DNA of 37,873 bases from Lachnospiraceae bacterium (GTDB lineage: Bacteria; Bacillota; Clostridia; Lachnospirales; Lachnospiraceae): contig JAILPR010000009.1 of NCBI GenBank assembly GCA_024699355.1, positions 1 to 37,873 of the forward strand, written 5' to 3'. Numbering within the stretch: position 1 is the first letter of the stretch; the number at the start of each line of letters is the position of its first letter. The notes under the pieces were generated by a model. The model saw only the letters and a program-made list of their open reading frames with translations, did no database searches and had not been told where the DNA came from. The translations under genes and the position numbers were made by a program. Positions 9,709 through 19,789 of the stretch are shown piece by piece.

Positions 9709-10450
9709 CTGCAGCTCCTTTGTCGATATCTTCAATGGCAAATCCGCTCATACGATACGCATCCCTGATGCTCTTTTCGGAAATACCAAGTTCCTCTGCC
9801 AGTTCCGAAATCGTCACCTTACGGCGCAGATCCTCTGCCAGATCATGCGCTTTGTCCGCGATCTCATTGACTTTTTTGACTACTTTGTCATCGATCTTCT
9901 TTGCTTCAAAGTTACCGGAAACCAGCTCTTCCATGGAATCCAGGACCATCTTGACCAGCATGCCTTCCGCTTCGGTTGCATTCTCCATGGCGTTTAACAT
10001 GGTCACGCCCTCGGAAAGTGCCATATTCCCCTGTCCGATCAGATCATCGAGTAGCACGCCCTGATTGGCATATAATTTGGCAAACTCCGGGATCTGCGGC
10101 AAAAAGATCTCCGTCAGCCGCCGCTGCGCATCCTTCTCCCCGGCCATGGCCGAAAGGAACGCCGCCTGCTTCTCCCCGTCTGTGGCTGTCGGAAGAAGCG
10201 CTAAAGACTCCTGATACGCTTTCAGATAGTCAATTTCTTCATTGCTCAGATACTCCTCCTGCGAAAGAGGCTCTCCGATGCCGATACCGCGTTGCTTCAG
10301 GTATTCAAGCAGCATCGCATTCTGTTCTTTGGTCAGGGAAAGTGCCGCAAAACACGCATCGAGCTGTTCCTGCCGGATCATGTTTCCCTGGGCGCGCGCG
10401 GTTTTGTTCAGTTCCTCGAGCGCCTTTGCAAATAATTGTTCTTTGTTCAT
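9686..10450 (-). CDS. Sigma-70-like protein, apparently without region 4
   Basis: 254 aa; FLPQIPEFAKLYANQGVLLDDLIGQGNMALSEGV resembles sigma region 2; KVNEIADKAHDLAEDLRRKVTISELAEELGISEKSIRDAYRMSG resembles region 3. Confidence 0.7.
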   Translation of the reverse strand: MNKEQLFAKALEELNKTARAQGNMIRQEQLDACFAALSLTKEQNAMLLEYLKQRGIGIGEPLSQEEYLSNEEIDYLKAYQESLALLPTATDGEKQAAFLSAMAGEKDAQRRLTEIFLPQIPEFAKLYANQGVLLDDLIGQGNMALSEGVTMLNAMENATEAEGMLVKMVLDSMEELVSGNFEAKKIDDKVVKKVNEIADKAHDLAEDLRRKVTISELAEELGISEKSIRDAYRMSGFAIEDIDKGAADEVDGVQ

Positions 10451-10458
10451 AGACTTCC

Positions 10459-11316
10459 TTACTGTTGATCGATCTTGGTAATGTGCTTATGGGTATAGAG
10501 ATGCTCTTCGCAATACTCGTAATTGCCCATACACTTGGAGCAGAACCGGAAGGAAAGCTCCGGATTGGAGACCTCGGTCCTGCCGCAGATCGCGCATTTA
10601 TGTTTGGTAACGCCCTGCATCTTCTGTGCCGTCTGCTGGCGGAATTTTACAGTACGGGCCCTCTGTCCCGGGTGAAAACGCGTATTTCCGCGATAGAGCC
10701 ACCAGAAAACGACAAAATTCAGCATCGCGATCACTATGGCAAGCGCAAATGCATAATAACCGCCGGAAACGTACTGAATGATCTGTACGATCAGCAGCAG
10801 CGCATCGAGTGCCGCCAGATACTTTGCCTTCAGCGGGAAGACAAAATACAACATGAACTGTTCATCCGGAAACAGCAGGCAGAACGCAAAAAACATCGAC
10901 TGATAAATGTAATTCATGCCGCCGTAATAGGCCGGTATCCCCATCGTCAGATACAGGATCCACTCTCCCAGAACCGTCAGGACAATACCGCTGAAGAAAT
11001 AAAAATTAAAACGGAACGTTCCCCAGACATTCTCCAGTGAGTGCCCGAACAGATAATACAGATGGATCGTGATCACGAAAAACAGGATATCCAGAAAACT
11101 GTTAAGCGATGCCGGTGCCAGGATAAAGGTCACAAGGCGCCAGATCTGTCCCTGGCGGATCGCGTCAAAATCAAGTGCCAGATAGCCATAATAAAGGATC
11201 GGTGCGAACATGCAAAGGATTGTCATGACCACATACCCGATCACAAAATAGTTGATCAGATTCGGAATGGCAAAACGACCGAATCTGCGCTCCATATCAT
11301 ATAAAAATTTGCGCAT
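10459..11316 (-). CDS. Rhomboid-like multi-pass membrane protein with C-terminal zinc ribbon
   Basis: 285 aa; about six hydrophobic segments (FVIGYVVMTILCMFAPILYYGY; WRLVTFILAP; FNFYFFSGIVLTVLGEWILY...) then HKCAICGR...FRFCSKCMGNYEYCEEH. Confidence 0.72.
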   Translation of the reverse strand: MRKFLYDMERRFGRFAIPNLINYFVIGYVVMTILCMFAPILYYGYLALDFDAIRQGQIWRLVTFILAPASLNSFLDILFFVITIHLYYLFGHSLENVWGTFRFNFYFFSGIVLTVLGEWILYLTMGIPAYYGGMNYIYQSMFFAFCLLFPDEQFMLYFVFPLKAKYLAALDALLLIVQIIQYVSGGYYAFALAIVIAMLNFVVFWWLYRGNTRFHPGQRARTVKFRQQTAQKMQGVTKHKCAICGRTEVSNPELSFRFCSKCMGNYEYCEEHLYTHKHITKIDQQ

Positions 11317-11455
11317 AAGTACTCCTTTTGTTTGATTAGCTCATCATACCATTCATGCACCAAAAAGTAAATGAAGCTCACAGAGCTGTGCCCTTCCTTT
11401 CCGTCCAAAAATTCATGTATCTTTTGTGAATATACATTCATCGGCTTTTGTATGA

Positions 11456-11484
11456 TTGCTTTTTAAATTGCGCTCTATTATAAT
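11456..11484 (+). promoter_or_regulatory. Sigma-A-type promoter TTGCTT-N17-TATAAT
   Basis: -35 TTGCTT 11456..11461, 17-nt spacer, -10 TATAAT 11479..11484, upstream of the activase fusion. Confidence 0.7.
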
Positions 11485-11608
11485 AGCGTGGAGTCTAAAA
11501 TGGGTAATTATTAAATAATAAGAAGTAATGCCCTTTAGTTAGTTCCAATTTTTGAACCATTGTTCAAAGATTGCTGCATTATATTTTTTGAGACAGAGGT
11601 TAAGTTTC

Positions 11609-14600
11609 ATGTTTTTAAACGAGTACACATTAGGAATCGATATTGGCTCTACGACGGTCAAAGTCGCACTCTTGGATGATCAGTCTCATCTGGTGTTTTC
11701 CGACTATAAGCGTCACTTCGCCGATATCCAGAACACCCTGCGCGGGCTTTTAGAGGAAGCCAGAGAAAAGATCGGCAATGTGATCCTGCATCCGATGATC
11801 ACGGGATCCGGCGGTCTGACACTGGCCAACCACTTAGGCGTTCCCTTTACACAGGAAGTCATTGCGGTCTCTACCGCACTGCAGGCACAGGCTCCCAAAA
11901 CGGACGTTGCCATCGAGCTCGGCGGCGAGGATGCCAAGATCATTTATTTTGAAAATGGCAATATCGAACAGCGTATGAACGGCATCTGTGCCGGCGGTAC
12001 CGGATCATTCATCGATCAGATGGCATCCCTCTTACAGACGGATGCTCCGGGCTTAAATGAATATGCCAAAGACTATAAGTCTCTCTACACCATCGCGGCA
12101 CGCTGTGGTGTATTTGCCAAATCCGATATTCAGCCGCTGATCAACGAAGGTGCGACCAAAGAAGATCTTTCCGCCTCGATCTTCCAGGCGGTAGTCAATC
12201 AGACCATCTCCGGCCTTGCCTGCGGTAAGCCGATTCGTGGTCATGTTGCGTTCCTCGGCGGTCCGCTGCACTTTTTATCGGAGTTAAAAGCGGCCTTCAT
12301 CCGTACCTTAAAGCTGGATGAGGAGCATACGATCGAGCTGGAGAATTCTCACCTCTTTGCAGCCATGGGTTCTGCCATGTCTGCCAAAGAAGAGGTCCAT
12401 TATGAACTTGATGAAATGATCCAAAAGCTTGCAAACGGCATTCAGATGGACTTCGAAGTTGCCCGTATGGAGCCGCTCTTTAGAGATCAGGAAGAATATG
12501 ATGCGTTCAGTGCGCGACATGCACGTGCCAGAGTCACCACAGGCGATCTTGCATCTTACAAGGGAAATTGTTATCTGGGCATCGATGCCGGTTCTACCAC
12601 GACCAAAGTCGCACTGGTCGGTGAAAACGGCGACCTGCTCTATTCTTTCTATAGTAACAACAACGGCAGCCCGTTAAAGACTGCCATTCGATCGATACAG
12701 GAGATCTATACAAAGCTTCCGGAAGAGGCACATATCGTCCGCTCCTGCTCGACAGGCTACGGTGAAGCGCTGATCAAAGCGGCACTCATGCTCGATGACG
12801 GCGAAGTAGAGACCGTTGCGCACTACTATGCTGCCGCGTTCTTTAATCCAGAGGTGGATTGTATCCTCGACATCGGCGGTCAGGATATGAAGTGTATCAA
12901 GATCAAAAATCAGACCGTTGACTCCGTACAGTTAAATGAAGCCTGCTCCTCCGGTTGCGGCTCCTTCATCGAGACCTTCGCCAAGTCCTTAAACTATTCG
13001 GTTCAGGATTTTGCAAAGGCAGCACTTTTTGCGCAGAATCCGATCGATCTTGGGACCCGTTGCACGGTATTTATGAACTCCAAGGTAAAGCAGGCGCAGA
13101 AAGAAGGCGCCTCCGTCAACGATATTTCCGCCGGTCTTGCCTATTCGGTCATCAAGAATGCCCTCTTTAAGGTCATCAAGGTCTCCAGCGCGGCTGAGCT
13201 TGGAAAGCATGTCGTTGTCCAGGGCGGTACCTTCTATAATGATGCCGTTTTGCGCTCCTTTGAAAAGATCGCCGGCTGCGAAGCAGTCCGTCCCGATATT
13301 GCCGGGATCATGGGCGCTTTCGGCTGCGGTCTGATCGCCAGAGAACGTTTCCATCAGGAAGGTGCGGCGGAAACGACCATGCTGACCATCGACCAGATCA
13401 ACGCGCTCGAGTTTACGACTTCCATGGCCAAGTGCCAGGGTTGTACCAACCACTGCCGTCTGACCATCAACCGTTTCTCCGGCGGTCGCCAGTTCATCTC
13501 CGGCAACCGTTGCGAACGCGGTCTCGGAAAGCAGAAAAACGAAAAGCATATCCCGAATCTCTTTGATTATAAAATGCAGAGATTCTTTACCCAGTATCAG
13601 CCGCTTCCGGAAGAAGAAGCATCCCGCGGCACCGTCGGTATCCCGCGCGTCCTCAACATGTACGAGAACTATCCGTTCTGGTTTACCTTCTTTACCAGGC
13701 TCGGCTACCGTGTGGTCTTATCGCCGCCATCGACGCATAAAACCTACGAACTCGGCATCGAATCCATTCCGAGTGAATCCGAATGTTATCCGGCCAAGCT
13801 TGCACACGGTCATGTCCAGTGGCTGATCAACCAGAAAGTGGACTTCATCTTCTACCCGGCACTGTTCTATGAACGTAACGAACATCCGGATGCGAACAAT
13901 CACTACAACTGTCCGATCGTCACCTCGTATTCGGAGAACATCAAGAACAACGTCGAAGCGATCGGTCGCGGTGAAATGCGCTTCCGTAATCCGTTTATGA
14001 GTTTCGCATCTCCCGAAACGATCAAGCAGGCGCTGGGCAAAGAGTTCAAGGAACTGACGTCTGCGGAGATCTCTTCTGCCGTAGATGATGCATGGGAAGA
14101 ATTAAATCAGGCGCACCTCGACATCGAGAAAAAGGGCGAAGAAGTCCTCTCCTGGATGGAAGAACACCATGCCCACGGAATCGTTTTGGCAGGTCGTCCG
14201 TATCATATCGATCCGGAGATCAACCACGGTATCCCGGAAATGATCAACACCTACGGTATCGCGGTACTGACCGAAGATTCCGTATCGCACCTTGCAAAGC
14301 CCGAACGTCCGCTCATTGTCTCCGATCAGTGGATGTACCATACCCGTTTGTATGCAGCAGCCAGCTATGTCAAGACACGCGATGATCTGGATCTGATCCA
14401 GCTCAACAGTTTCGGCTGCGGTCTGGATGCGGTCACCACCGATCAGGTCAATGACATCCTCTCGGGCTCTGATAAGATTTATACCTGCTTAAAGATCGAT
14501 GAGGTCAATAACCTCGGTGCAGCCCGAATCCGTGTCCGCTCACTGCTTGCGGCGATCCGTGTCAGAAAGCAGCGCAAAGTCGAACGCACCATTCGCTCGA

Positions 14601-15853
14601 GTGCGATCACCAAAGTGCAGTTTACCGAAGAGATGCGCGCAGATTATACGATCCTTTGCCCGCAGATGAGCCCGATCCATTTCGATATGCTCGCTCCGGC
14701 CTTAAATGCCTGCGGCTACCATCTCGTGCTGCTTGAAAACGACAATCGCAAGGCGATCGATATCGGTACGCAATTTGTCAATAACGATGCCTGCTATCCG
14801 TCCATGATGGTCGTTGGGCAGATCATGGAGGCACTGCAGTCCGGTAAATATGACGTCAACAAAACTGCAGTCATTATGACGCAGACAGGCGGCGGGTGTC
14901 GTGCGACCAACTACATCGGCTTTATCCGTCGGGCCCTGGAAAAGGCCGGCATGGCGCAGATTCCGGTTATTTCCCTGAACCTGGGAAGCATCGAAACCAA
15001 TCCGGGCTTCCATATGAATCTGGAACTGCTGACCAGAGCAGCCTATGCCGCCGTCTTTGGCGATATCTTTATGCGCTGCATCTATCATATGCGTCCGTAT
15101 GAAGCAACACCGGGCTCTGTCGAAGCGGTCCATGAACATTGGAAATCCAAATGCATTGAATTTGTCACCGGCAAGCACATGAACTTCTTCAAGTTTCAGA
15201 AAATGTGTCGCAAGATGGTTGAGGACTTTGACAGGATCCCGCTGCTGAACATCCAAAAACCGCGTGTCGGCATCGTTGGTGAGATTCTCGTCAAATTCAT
15301 GCCGGCAGCCAATAACCACCTGGTGGAACTGTTGGAACAGGAAGGTGCGGAAGCGGTTTGTCCGGACCTTTTGGACTTTATGCTCTACTGCTTTTATAAC
15401 CAGATCTTCAAAGCAGAAAATCTCGGTACCAGCAAGAAGACCGCAAGGCTCTGCAGACTTGGCATCTGGGCACTGGAACGTTTGCGCGGCGGTGCTGTGA
15501 AAGCCATGAAAAAGAGTCAGAACTTCGAAGCTCCGATCAGTATTTACAAAATCGTCAAATATGCCGAACCGATCGTCAGCATCGGTAACCAGACCGGTGA
15601 AGGCTGGTTTTTGACCGGTGAAATGATCGAGCTGATCAAGCACGGCACCGGCAACATCGTTTGCTGTCAGCCGTTTGCATGCCTGCCGAACCACATTGTC
15701 GGAAAAGGTGTCATCAAAGAGATCCGCAGACGCTATCCGCAGGCGAACATCGTTGCGATCGATTTCGATCCGGGTGCTTCGGAAGTCAACCAGCTCAACC
15801 GTATTAAACTGATGCTCTCCACAGCTCAGAAAAACTTAACTTCTGTATCGTAA
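11609..15853 (+). CDS. 2-hydroxyacyl-CoA dehydratase activase-related fusion (two BadF/BadG/BcrA/BcrD ATPase domains + DUF2229 + HgdB-like region)
   Basis: Two ASKHA phosphate-binding signatures: [19 protein letters not shown] and [19 protein letters not shown]; Cys cluster KCQGCTNHC...GNRCERG; ORF track start is 11552 but [16 protein letters not shown] at 11609 is more likely. Confidence 0.88.
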   Translation: MFLNEYTLGIDIGSTTVKVALLDDQSHLVFSDYKRHFADIQNTLRGLLEEAREKIGNVILHPMITGSGGLTLANHLGVPFTQEVIAVSTALQAQAPKTDVAIELGGEDAKIIYFENGNIEQRMNGICAGGTGSFIDQMASLLQTDAPGLNEYAKDYKSLYTIAARCGVFAKSDIQPLINEGATKEDLSASIFQAVVNQTISGLACGKPIRGHVAFLGGPLHFLSELKAAFIRTLKLDEEHTIELENSHLFAAMGSAMSAKEEVHYELDEMIQKLANGIQMDFEVARMEPLFRDQEEYDAFSARHARARVTTGDLASYKGNCYLGIDAGSTTTKVALVGENGDLLYSFYSNNNGSPLKTAIRSIQEIYTKLPEEAHIVRSCSTGYGEALIKAALMLDDGEVETVAHYYAAAFFNPEVDCILDIGGQDMKCIKIKNQTVDSVQLNEACSSGCGSFIETFAKSLNYSVQDFAKAALFAQNPIDLGTRCTVFMNSKVKQAQKEGASVNDISAGLAYSVIKNALFKVIKVSSAAELGKHVVVQGGTFYNDAVLRSFEKIAGCEAVRPDIAGIMGAFGCGLIARERFHQEGAAETTMLTIDQINALEFTTSMAKCQGCTNHCRLTINRFSGGRQFISGNRCERGLGKQKNEKHIPNLFDYKMQRFFTQYQPLPEEEASRGTVGIPRVLNMYENYPFWFTFFTRLGYRVVLSPPSTHKTYELGIESIPSESECYPAKLAHGHVQWLINQKVDFIFYPALFYERNEHPDANNHYNCPIVTSYSENIKNNVEAIGRGEMRFRNPFMSFASPETIKQALGKEFKELTSAEISSAVDDAWEELNQAHLDIEKKGEEVLSWMEEHHAHGIVLAGRPYHIDPEINHGIPEMINTYGIAVLTEDSVSHLAKPERPLIVSDQWMYHTRLYAAASYVKTRDDLDLIQLNSFGCGLDAVTTDQVNDILSGSDKIYTCLKIDEVNNLGAARIRVRSLLAAIRVRKQRKVERTIRSSAITKVQFTEEMRADYTILCPQMSPIHFDMLAPALNACGYHLVLLENDNRKAIDIGTQFVNNDACYPSMMVVGQIMEALQSGKYDVNKTAVIMTQTGGGCRATNYIGFIRRALEKAGMAQIPVISLNLGSIETNPGFHMNLELLTRAAYAAVFGDIFMRCIYHMRPYEATPGSVEAVHEHWKSKCIEFVTGKHMNFFKFQKMCRKMVEDFDRIPLLNIQKPRVGIVGEILVKFMPAANNHLVELLEQEGAEAVCPDLLDFMLYCFYNQIFKAENLGTSKKTARLCRLGIWALERLRGGAVKAMKKSQNFEAPISIYKIVKYAEPIVSIGNQTGEGWFLTGEMIELIKHGTGNIVCCQPFACLPNHIVGKGVIKEIRRRYPQANIVAIDFDPGASEVNQLNRIKLMLSTAQKNLTSVS

Positions 15854-15857
15854 TCGG

Positions 15858-15886
15858 TTGTTTAAGATGCCTGATTACGATACAAT
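15858..15886 (+). promoter_or_regulatory. Candidate promoter TTGTTT-N17-TACAAT for GH25 gene
   Basis: -35 15858..15863, -10 15881..15886, located in the inter-ORF gap. Confidence 0.5.
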
Positions 15887-15949
15887 AGAATCAGTATTTT
15901 GTATTCAAAATACTCAAAAAATACTACATCCTATGGGGAGACTGATTAC

Positions 15950-17701
15950 ATGAAATTTAAAACCGTTTTTAAGAGTTTACGCAAAGCACTGTTGGTAGGT
16001 GCTCTCGTCGCTTCTCTTTCCGTTTCTACCGTAACGACTTCGAACGCAGCCGTACTCGGTATCGATGTCAGCAAATACAACGGCGCCATCGACTGGAATG
16101 CCGTTGCATCCGCAGGTGTCGCTTTCACCTTTATCAAAGCGGGAAGTACCAACAGCGGCGTTGATCCGCAGTTTGTCAACAACATTACCAATGCACAGGC
16201 TGCAGGCATCCGTACCGGTGTTTACATTTACTCCTATGCGATGAGTGTGGAGGAGGCCGTCAATGAAGCCAATCTCCTGCTCGAATGGATCGCACCGTAC
16301 GGTGTCAATTTCCCCGTTGCATTTGATATCGAGAGTCGTGCACAGTCCGCTCTCGATCCGGCGACCATCACCGCGATGTGTAATGCCTTCTGCGATGTCA
16401 TCAACAACGCCGGCTACTATCCGATCGTTTATACCTACAAGAACTTCTTCAAAGGGCATATGACCTCGGATCTTCGTTATGATTATTGGATCGCCCAGTA
16501 TAAATCCGAGACCTGTGATATTGGCGGGTATTCCGTTTGGCAGTACTCCAGCACAGGCTCCATCCCGGGCATTTCCGGCGCCGTGGATCTGAACTGGATG
16601 GTCAAGGATTTTTCCGGTGTGATCATCAAAGACGGTTTCGCACAGCATGGTGACTATGTCTTCTTCTATCAGAATTATCTGATGCAGCGTGGCTGGGTAA
16701 CCTACAACGGCGCCCGTTACCACATGGATGACAACGGTCACATGAATACCGGATGGTTCTCTGATGCAAGCGGCACCTACTACTTATCTACCGTAGACGG
16801 ACATGCCGCAGTCGGTCTGGTTCCGTTGGATGCCGATACCTTCTACTTCGATGAAGAAGGTCGCATCTGCAACGGCTATATCACGATCGCTGATCAGAAA
16901 TACTACTTCGATCCGACCAATGGCTGCCGGATGTACAAAGGTTGGCTCACCGACTCCACCGGCGTTCATTATCTGTCGCTGGATGATGGTCACATGGTGA
17001 CCGGAGCCGCTCTCATCGACGGTAAGAATTATCTCTTCAACACTGACGGCAATATGCTGACCGGCTGGCAGACTGTCAACGGCCAGACTTATTACTACTC
17101 ACCTGAGAACGGTGCGATGGTAACCGGTTGGGTCGGCGATACTGCTAACCGCTACTATCTGTCCTTAGAGGATGGACATCGTGTCAGCGGTATGGTAACC
17201 ATTGATGGCAAGAACTACTACTTCGATCCGGAAACCGGCAAGATGCAGGTTGGCATGATCCCGCTGGGTGATACCACCTACTACTTCGATCCGAACACCG
17301 GCGCGATGATCACCGGCTTTGTCGGCGATCTGACCAATCGTTATTACTTCAACATCACCGATGGCCGTATGGTCAAAGGAACCGCACAGATCGACGGTGC
17401 GACCTACTATTTTGATACGACAACCGGTAAGATGCAGCTTGGCTGGCAGGTACTTGGCGGCCTGACCTACTACTTCGATCCGGCAACCGGTAAGATGATC
17501 ACCGGTTGGATCAGAGGCACGGAAGCCACCTATTACACCGCGACAGACGGTCATCTGATCACCGATCAGGCGCTGACCATTGAGGATCACATGTATGTCT
17601 TTAACACCGAAGGCCGCTTATGTGCAAACATGAACTACACCATCGGTACCACGACTTACAGCTGTGATGCCAACGGATATGCAACTGTGATCACACAGTA
17701 A
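15950..17701 (+). CDS. Secreted GH25 lysozyme with C-terminal cell-wall/choline-binding-type repeats
   Basis: Signal peptide MKFKTVFKSLRKALLVGALVASLSVSTVTTSNAA; GH25 signature VLGIDVSKYNGAIDWNAV...FPVAFDIES...; repeats of G(W/M)...YYFDP.TGKM; RBS GGGGAGA before ATG 15950. Confidence 0.92.
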   Translation: MKFKTVFKSLRKALLVGALVASLSVSTVTTSNAAVLGIDVSKYNGAIDWNAVASAGVAFTFIKAGSTNSGVDPQFVNNITNAQAAGIRTGVYIYSYAMSVEEAVNEANLLLEWIAPYGVNFPVAFDIESRAQSALDPATITAMCNAFCDVINNAGYYPIVYTYKNFFKGHMTSDLRYDYWIAQYKSETCDIGGYSVWQYSSTGSIPGISGAVDLNWMVKDFSGVIIKDGFAQHGDYVFFYQNYLMQRGWVTYNGARYHMDDNGHMNTGWFSDASGTYYLSTVDGHAAVGLVPLDADTFYFDEEGRICNGYITIADQKYYFDPTNGCRMYKGWLTDSTGVHYLSLDDGHMVTGAALIDGKNYLFNTDGNMLTGWQTVNGQTYYYSPENGAMVTGWVGDTANRYYLSLEDGHRVSGMVTIDGKNYYFDPETGKMQVGMIPLGDTTYYFDPNTGAMITGFVGDLTNRYYFNITDGRMVKGTAQIDGATYYFDTTTGKMQLGWQVLGGLTYYFDPATGKMITGWIRGTEATYYTATDGHLITDQALTIEDHMYVFNTEGRLCANMNYTIGTTTYSCDANGYATVITQ

Positions 17702-17710
17702 TCTCATTAC

Positions 17711-17745
17711 AAAAGCCCCGCAGGATGAAATCCTGCGGGGCTTTT
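17711..17745. terminator. Bidirectional rho-independent terminator
   Basis: AAAAGCCCCGCAGGAT-GAA-ATCCTGCGGGGCTTTT perfect hairpin between convergent genes. Confidence 0.95.
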
Positions 17746-17759
17746 CAGTGATGTCCGTC

Positions 17760-18809
17760 TTAATATACGGTCACCGTATTACTAATGGTACAAAGATCAT
17801 AGTTGTTATACACTGCCAGGGTGATCGTTCCGTTTGAGTTCTCCGGTAATACCACCGAAATGTCACCTTCACCGTTTGCTGTCCATCCGCAAAGGACCGA
17901 CCAGCTTGCACCGCTGTCAGTACTGTAACTGTAATAAATGATCGGGCTGCCAGAATCTTTGGCAAGTACATGTAGCTTCGCGGTTCGCGTTGCCGCATCG
18001 TACTGCGTTACTGTAATGGCTGCCGTTTCAGGCGGTGTCAGATCCTGTGCGACCGGGAGCGCCGGTGCTGCAACTTCTTCTTTGACATACGTGCTGTAAT
18101 CCACACCCAGTGCCGTAGACTTTAAGCCAAAATATTTGGCAACGGCAGTGGCATCAGCTTTGCCAAATGCCTCCAGATCGCCTTCTTCCATGTAGAAGCC
18201 GGTATCATGCGCTTCATCCATGTAACAGTGCTCTATGATGACGCTGGGCACGTTCAGAGACGTCGCTGCACTTATCACGCCGTAATAGTCGCGGCTCATG
18301 TTGGATGCTTCGCTGAGTTTCGTCTTAACGCCTCTCGTGTAAACACCGATCTGTGAGGACAACTCTGCCGTTTCGATCTTTCCAAACGCCTGACCCTTCG
18401 CATACATCTCGCCAAATCCGCTGGTCCAGACTTCTGAACCATACAGATTATGTTCCGAAGAAGCATTCAAATGAATACTGTATAAAAAATCTGCCTGATT
18501 GTTCTTGGCGATCTGCGCGCGATCCGAAAGACTCAGTTCTGCATCCGTGGTGCGTGTCATGACCACGGTAACACCCTCGTATTTTGTCAACTCCGCATAC
18601 ATCGCATTCGCGATCTGCAATGTCAGATCCTTCTCCTGCAGATCATTGTACTGTGCACCGAGATTGCTCCCCCCGTGACCGGGATCGATACAGACAACAA
18701 CATTCTTCGTCGCCGCCTCAGCGCTCATCGGTACTGCCGCGGTCGGCAGCATGCTCGCGCAAAGCGCCGTACATGTCACCAGCGCGACCTGTGTGAACCG
18801 TTTCTTCAT
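17760..18809 (-). CDS. Secreted N-acetylmuramoyl-L-alanine amidase (Amidase_3)
   Basis: Signal peptide MKKRFTQVALVTCTALCASMLPTAAVPMSAEA; VVCIDPGHGGSNLGA, SIHLNASS, PSVIIEHCYMDE; RBS AGAGGAT; ORF track start 18863 includes a likely spurious extension. Confidence 0.9.
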   Translation of the reverse strand: MKKRFTQVALVTCTALCASMLPTAAVPMSAEAATKNVVVCIDPGHGGSNLGAQYNDLQEKDLTLQIANAMYAELTKYEGVTVVMTRTTDAELSLSDRAQIAKNNQADFLYSIHLNASSEHNLYGSEVWTSGFGEMYAKGQAFGKIETAELSSQIGVYTRGVKTKLSEASNMSRDYYGVISAATSLNVPSVIIEHCYMDEAHDTGFYMEEGDLEAFGKADATAVAKYFGLKSTALGVDYSTYVKEEVAAPALPVAQDLTPPETAAITVTQYDAATRTAKLHVLAKDSGSPIIYYSYSTDSGASWSVLCGWTANGEGDISVVLPENSNGTITLAVYNNYDLCTISNTVTVY

Positions 18810-18868
18810 ACTATCCTCTTTTCCTGTGTTCTTACTTAAATGAGACCTTCCGGCGATCCTCATCTTTC

Positions 18869-19756
18869 TTACTTAAATGAGATCGACCAACGATTCTCAT
18901 AGTTCTTTCCGGCTTCCAGACTGATCAGATCCGATTGTGTCTCAAGATCTGTCACCACATCCTGTTGCGCGCAGAGTGAACTCCACGGCTCAATACAAAG
19001 GAATGGAGCGTCGGAATTCGGTTTATGCCAAAAGCCGATATAATTCATATCCGGGTACTGTACCGTGATCTCATGCTTACCCGGACCTGTTTTTAACGTA
19101 ACAGACTTTGCCACATTCTTTAAAACCAGTGCATCCGGATCAAACAGATCATGGCGCAGACGCAGTCTCTTGCGATCCTCCAGCGGATACTCTATTTCCT
19201 CTCCGGTAACAAAGCAGTCCTTGGAAAACAGCACCTGCTTTGGATCACACTCCTCCGAAAACTCCAGATAATAATCTTCGAATGCAACGCCTTTATCTAA
19301 CGGTACATTAAAGCCGGGATGACCGCCGACCGCAAAATACATGGTCCTGGTATCACGGTTCTCCACCGTCAGGATGATCTGCAGCATCCGGCCGTTTAAA
19401 CGATATTGCAGTAAAAACCGGAATGCAAACGGATACATTTTCCGCAATTCTTCCGTATCGCCAATGCTAAAGACCGCCATTTCATTTGTTGAGATCTCAA
19501 CACTCATATCCCGTGGTCTGACAAAGCCGTGTTTCTCCATTGGATAACGTTTTCCCTGATAGAGATATTCTCCACCGGTCAAACGCCCGATATACGGAAA
19601 GAGATTCGGAGCCTTACTGCCCCAATACGTCGGATCTGCCTGCCAAAGATATTCCGTGCCATCCTTTTTGTGATACACCGATTGCAATTCTCCGCCCCGT
19701 TTGGAAATTGCAATCTTCAAACTATCATTCTCCAAATAGATCAGTTCATTTCCCAT
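18869..19756 (-). CDS. Aldose 1-epimerase family (LacX-like) protein
   Basis: SKRGGELQSVYHKKDGTEYLWQADPTYWGSKAPNLFPYIGRL...KHGFVR...GGHPGFNVP; start MGNELIYLEND after GGAGG. Confidence 0.85.
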   Translation of the reverse strand: MGNELIYLENDSLKIAISKRGGELQSVYHKKDGTEYLWQADPTYWGSKAPNLFPYIGRLTGGEYLYQGKRYPMEKHGFVRPRDMSVEISTNEMAVFSIGDTEELRKMYPFAFRFLLQYRLNGRMLQIILTVENRDTRTMYFAVGGHPGFNVPLDKGVAFEDYYLEFSEECDPKQVLFSKDCFVTGEEIEYPLEDRKRLRLRHDLFDPDALVLKNVAKSVTLKTGPGKHEITVQYPDMNYIGFWHKPNSDAPFLCIEPWSSLCAQQDVVTDLETQSDLISLEAGKNYENRWSISFK

Positions 19757-19789
19757 GCCATACATACCTCCGTTGGATTTCCTATGCAA

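Noticed and set aside
11256-11441. 61-aa minus-strand ORF upstream of the rhomboid-like gene
   Set aside because: Overlaps the start of the real gene in another frame; no RBS or homology signal.
14702-15694. 330-aa minus-strand ORF inside the activase gene
   Set aside because: Shadow of the plus-strand dehydratase-activase frame; no domain or RBS support.
15977-16741. 254-aa minus-strand ORF inside the GH25 gene
   Set aside because: Antisense to a well-supported GH25 domain; composition typical of a shadow ORF.
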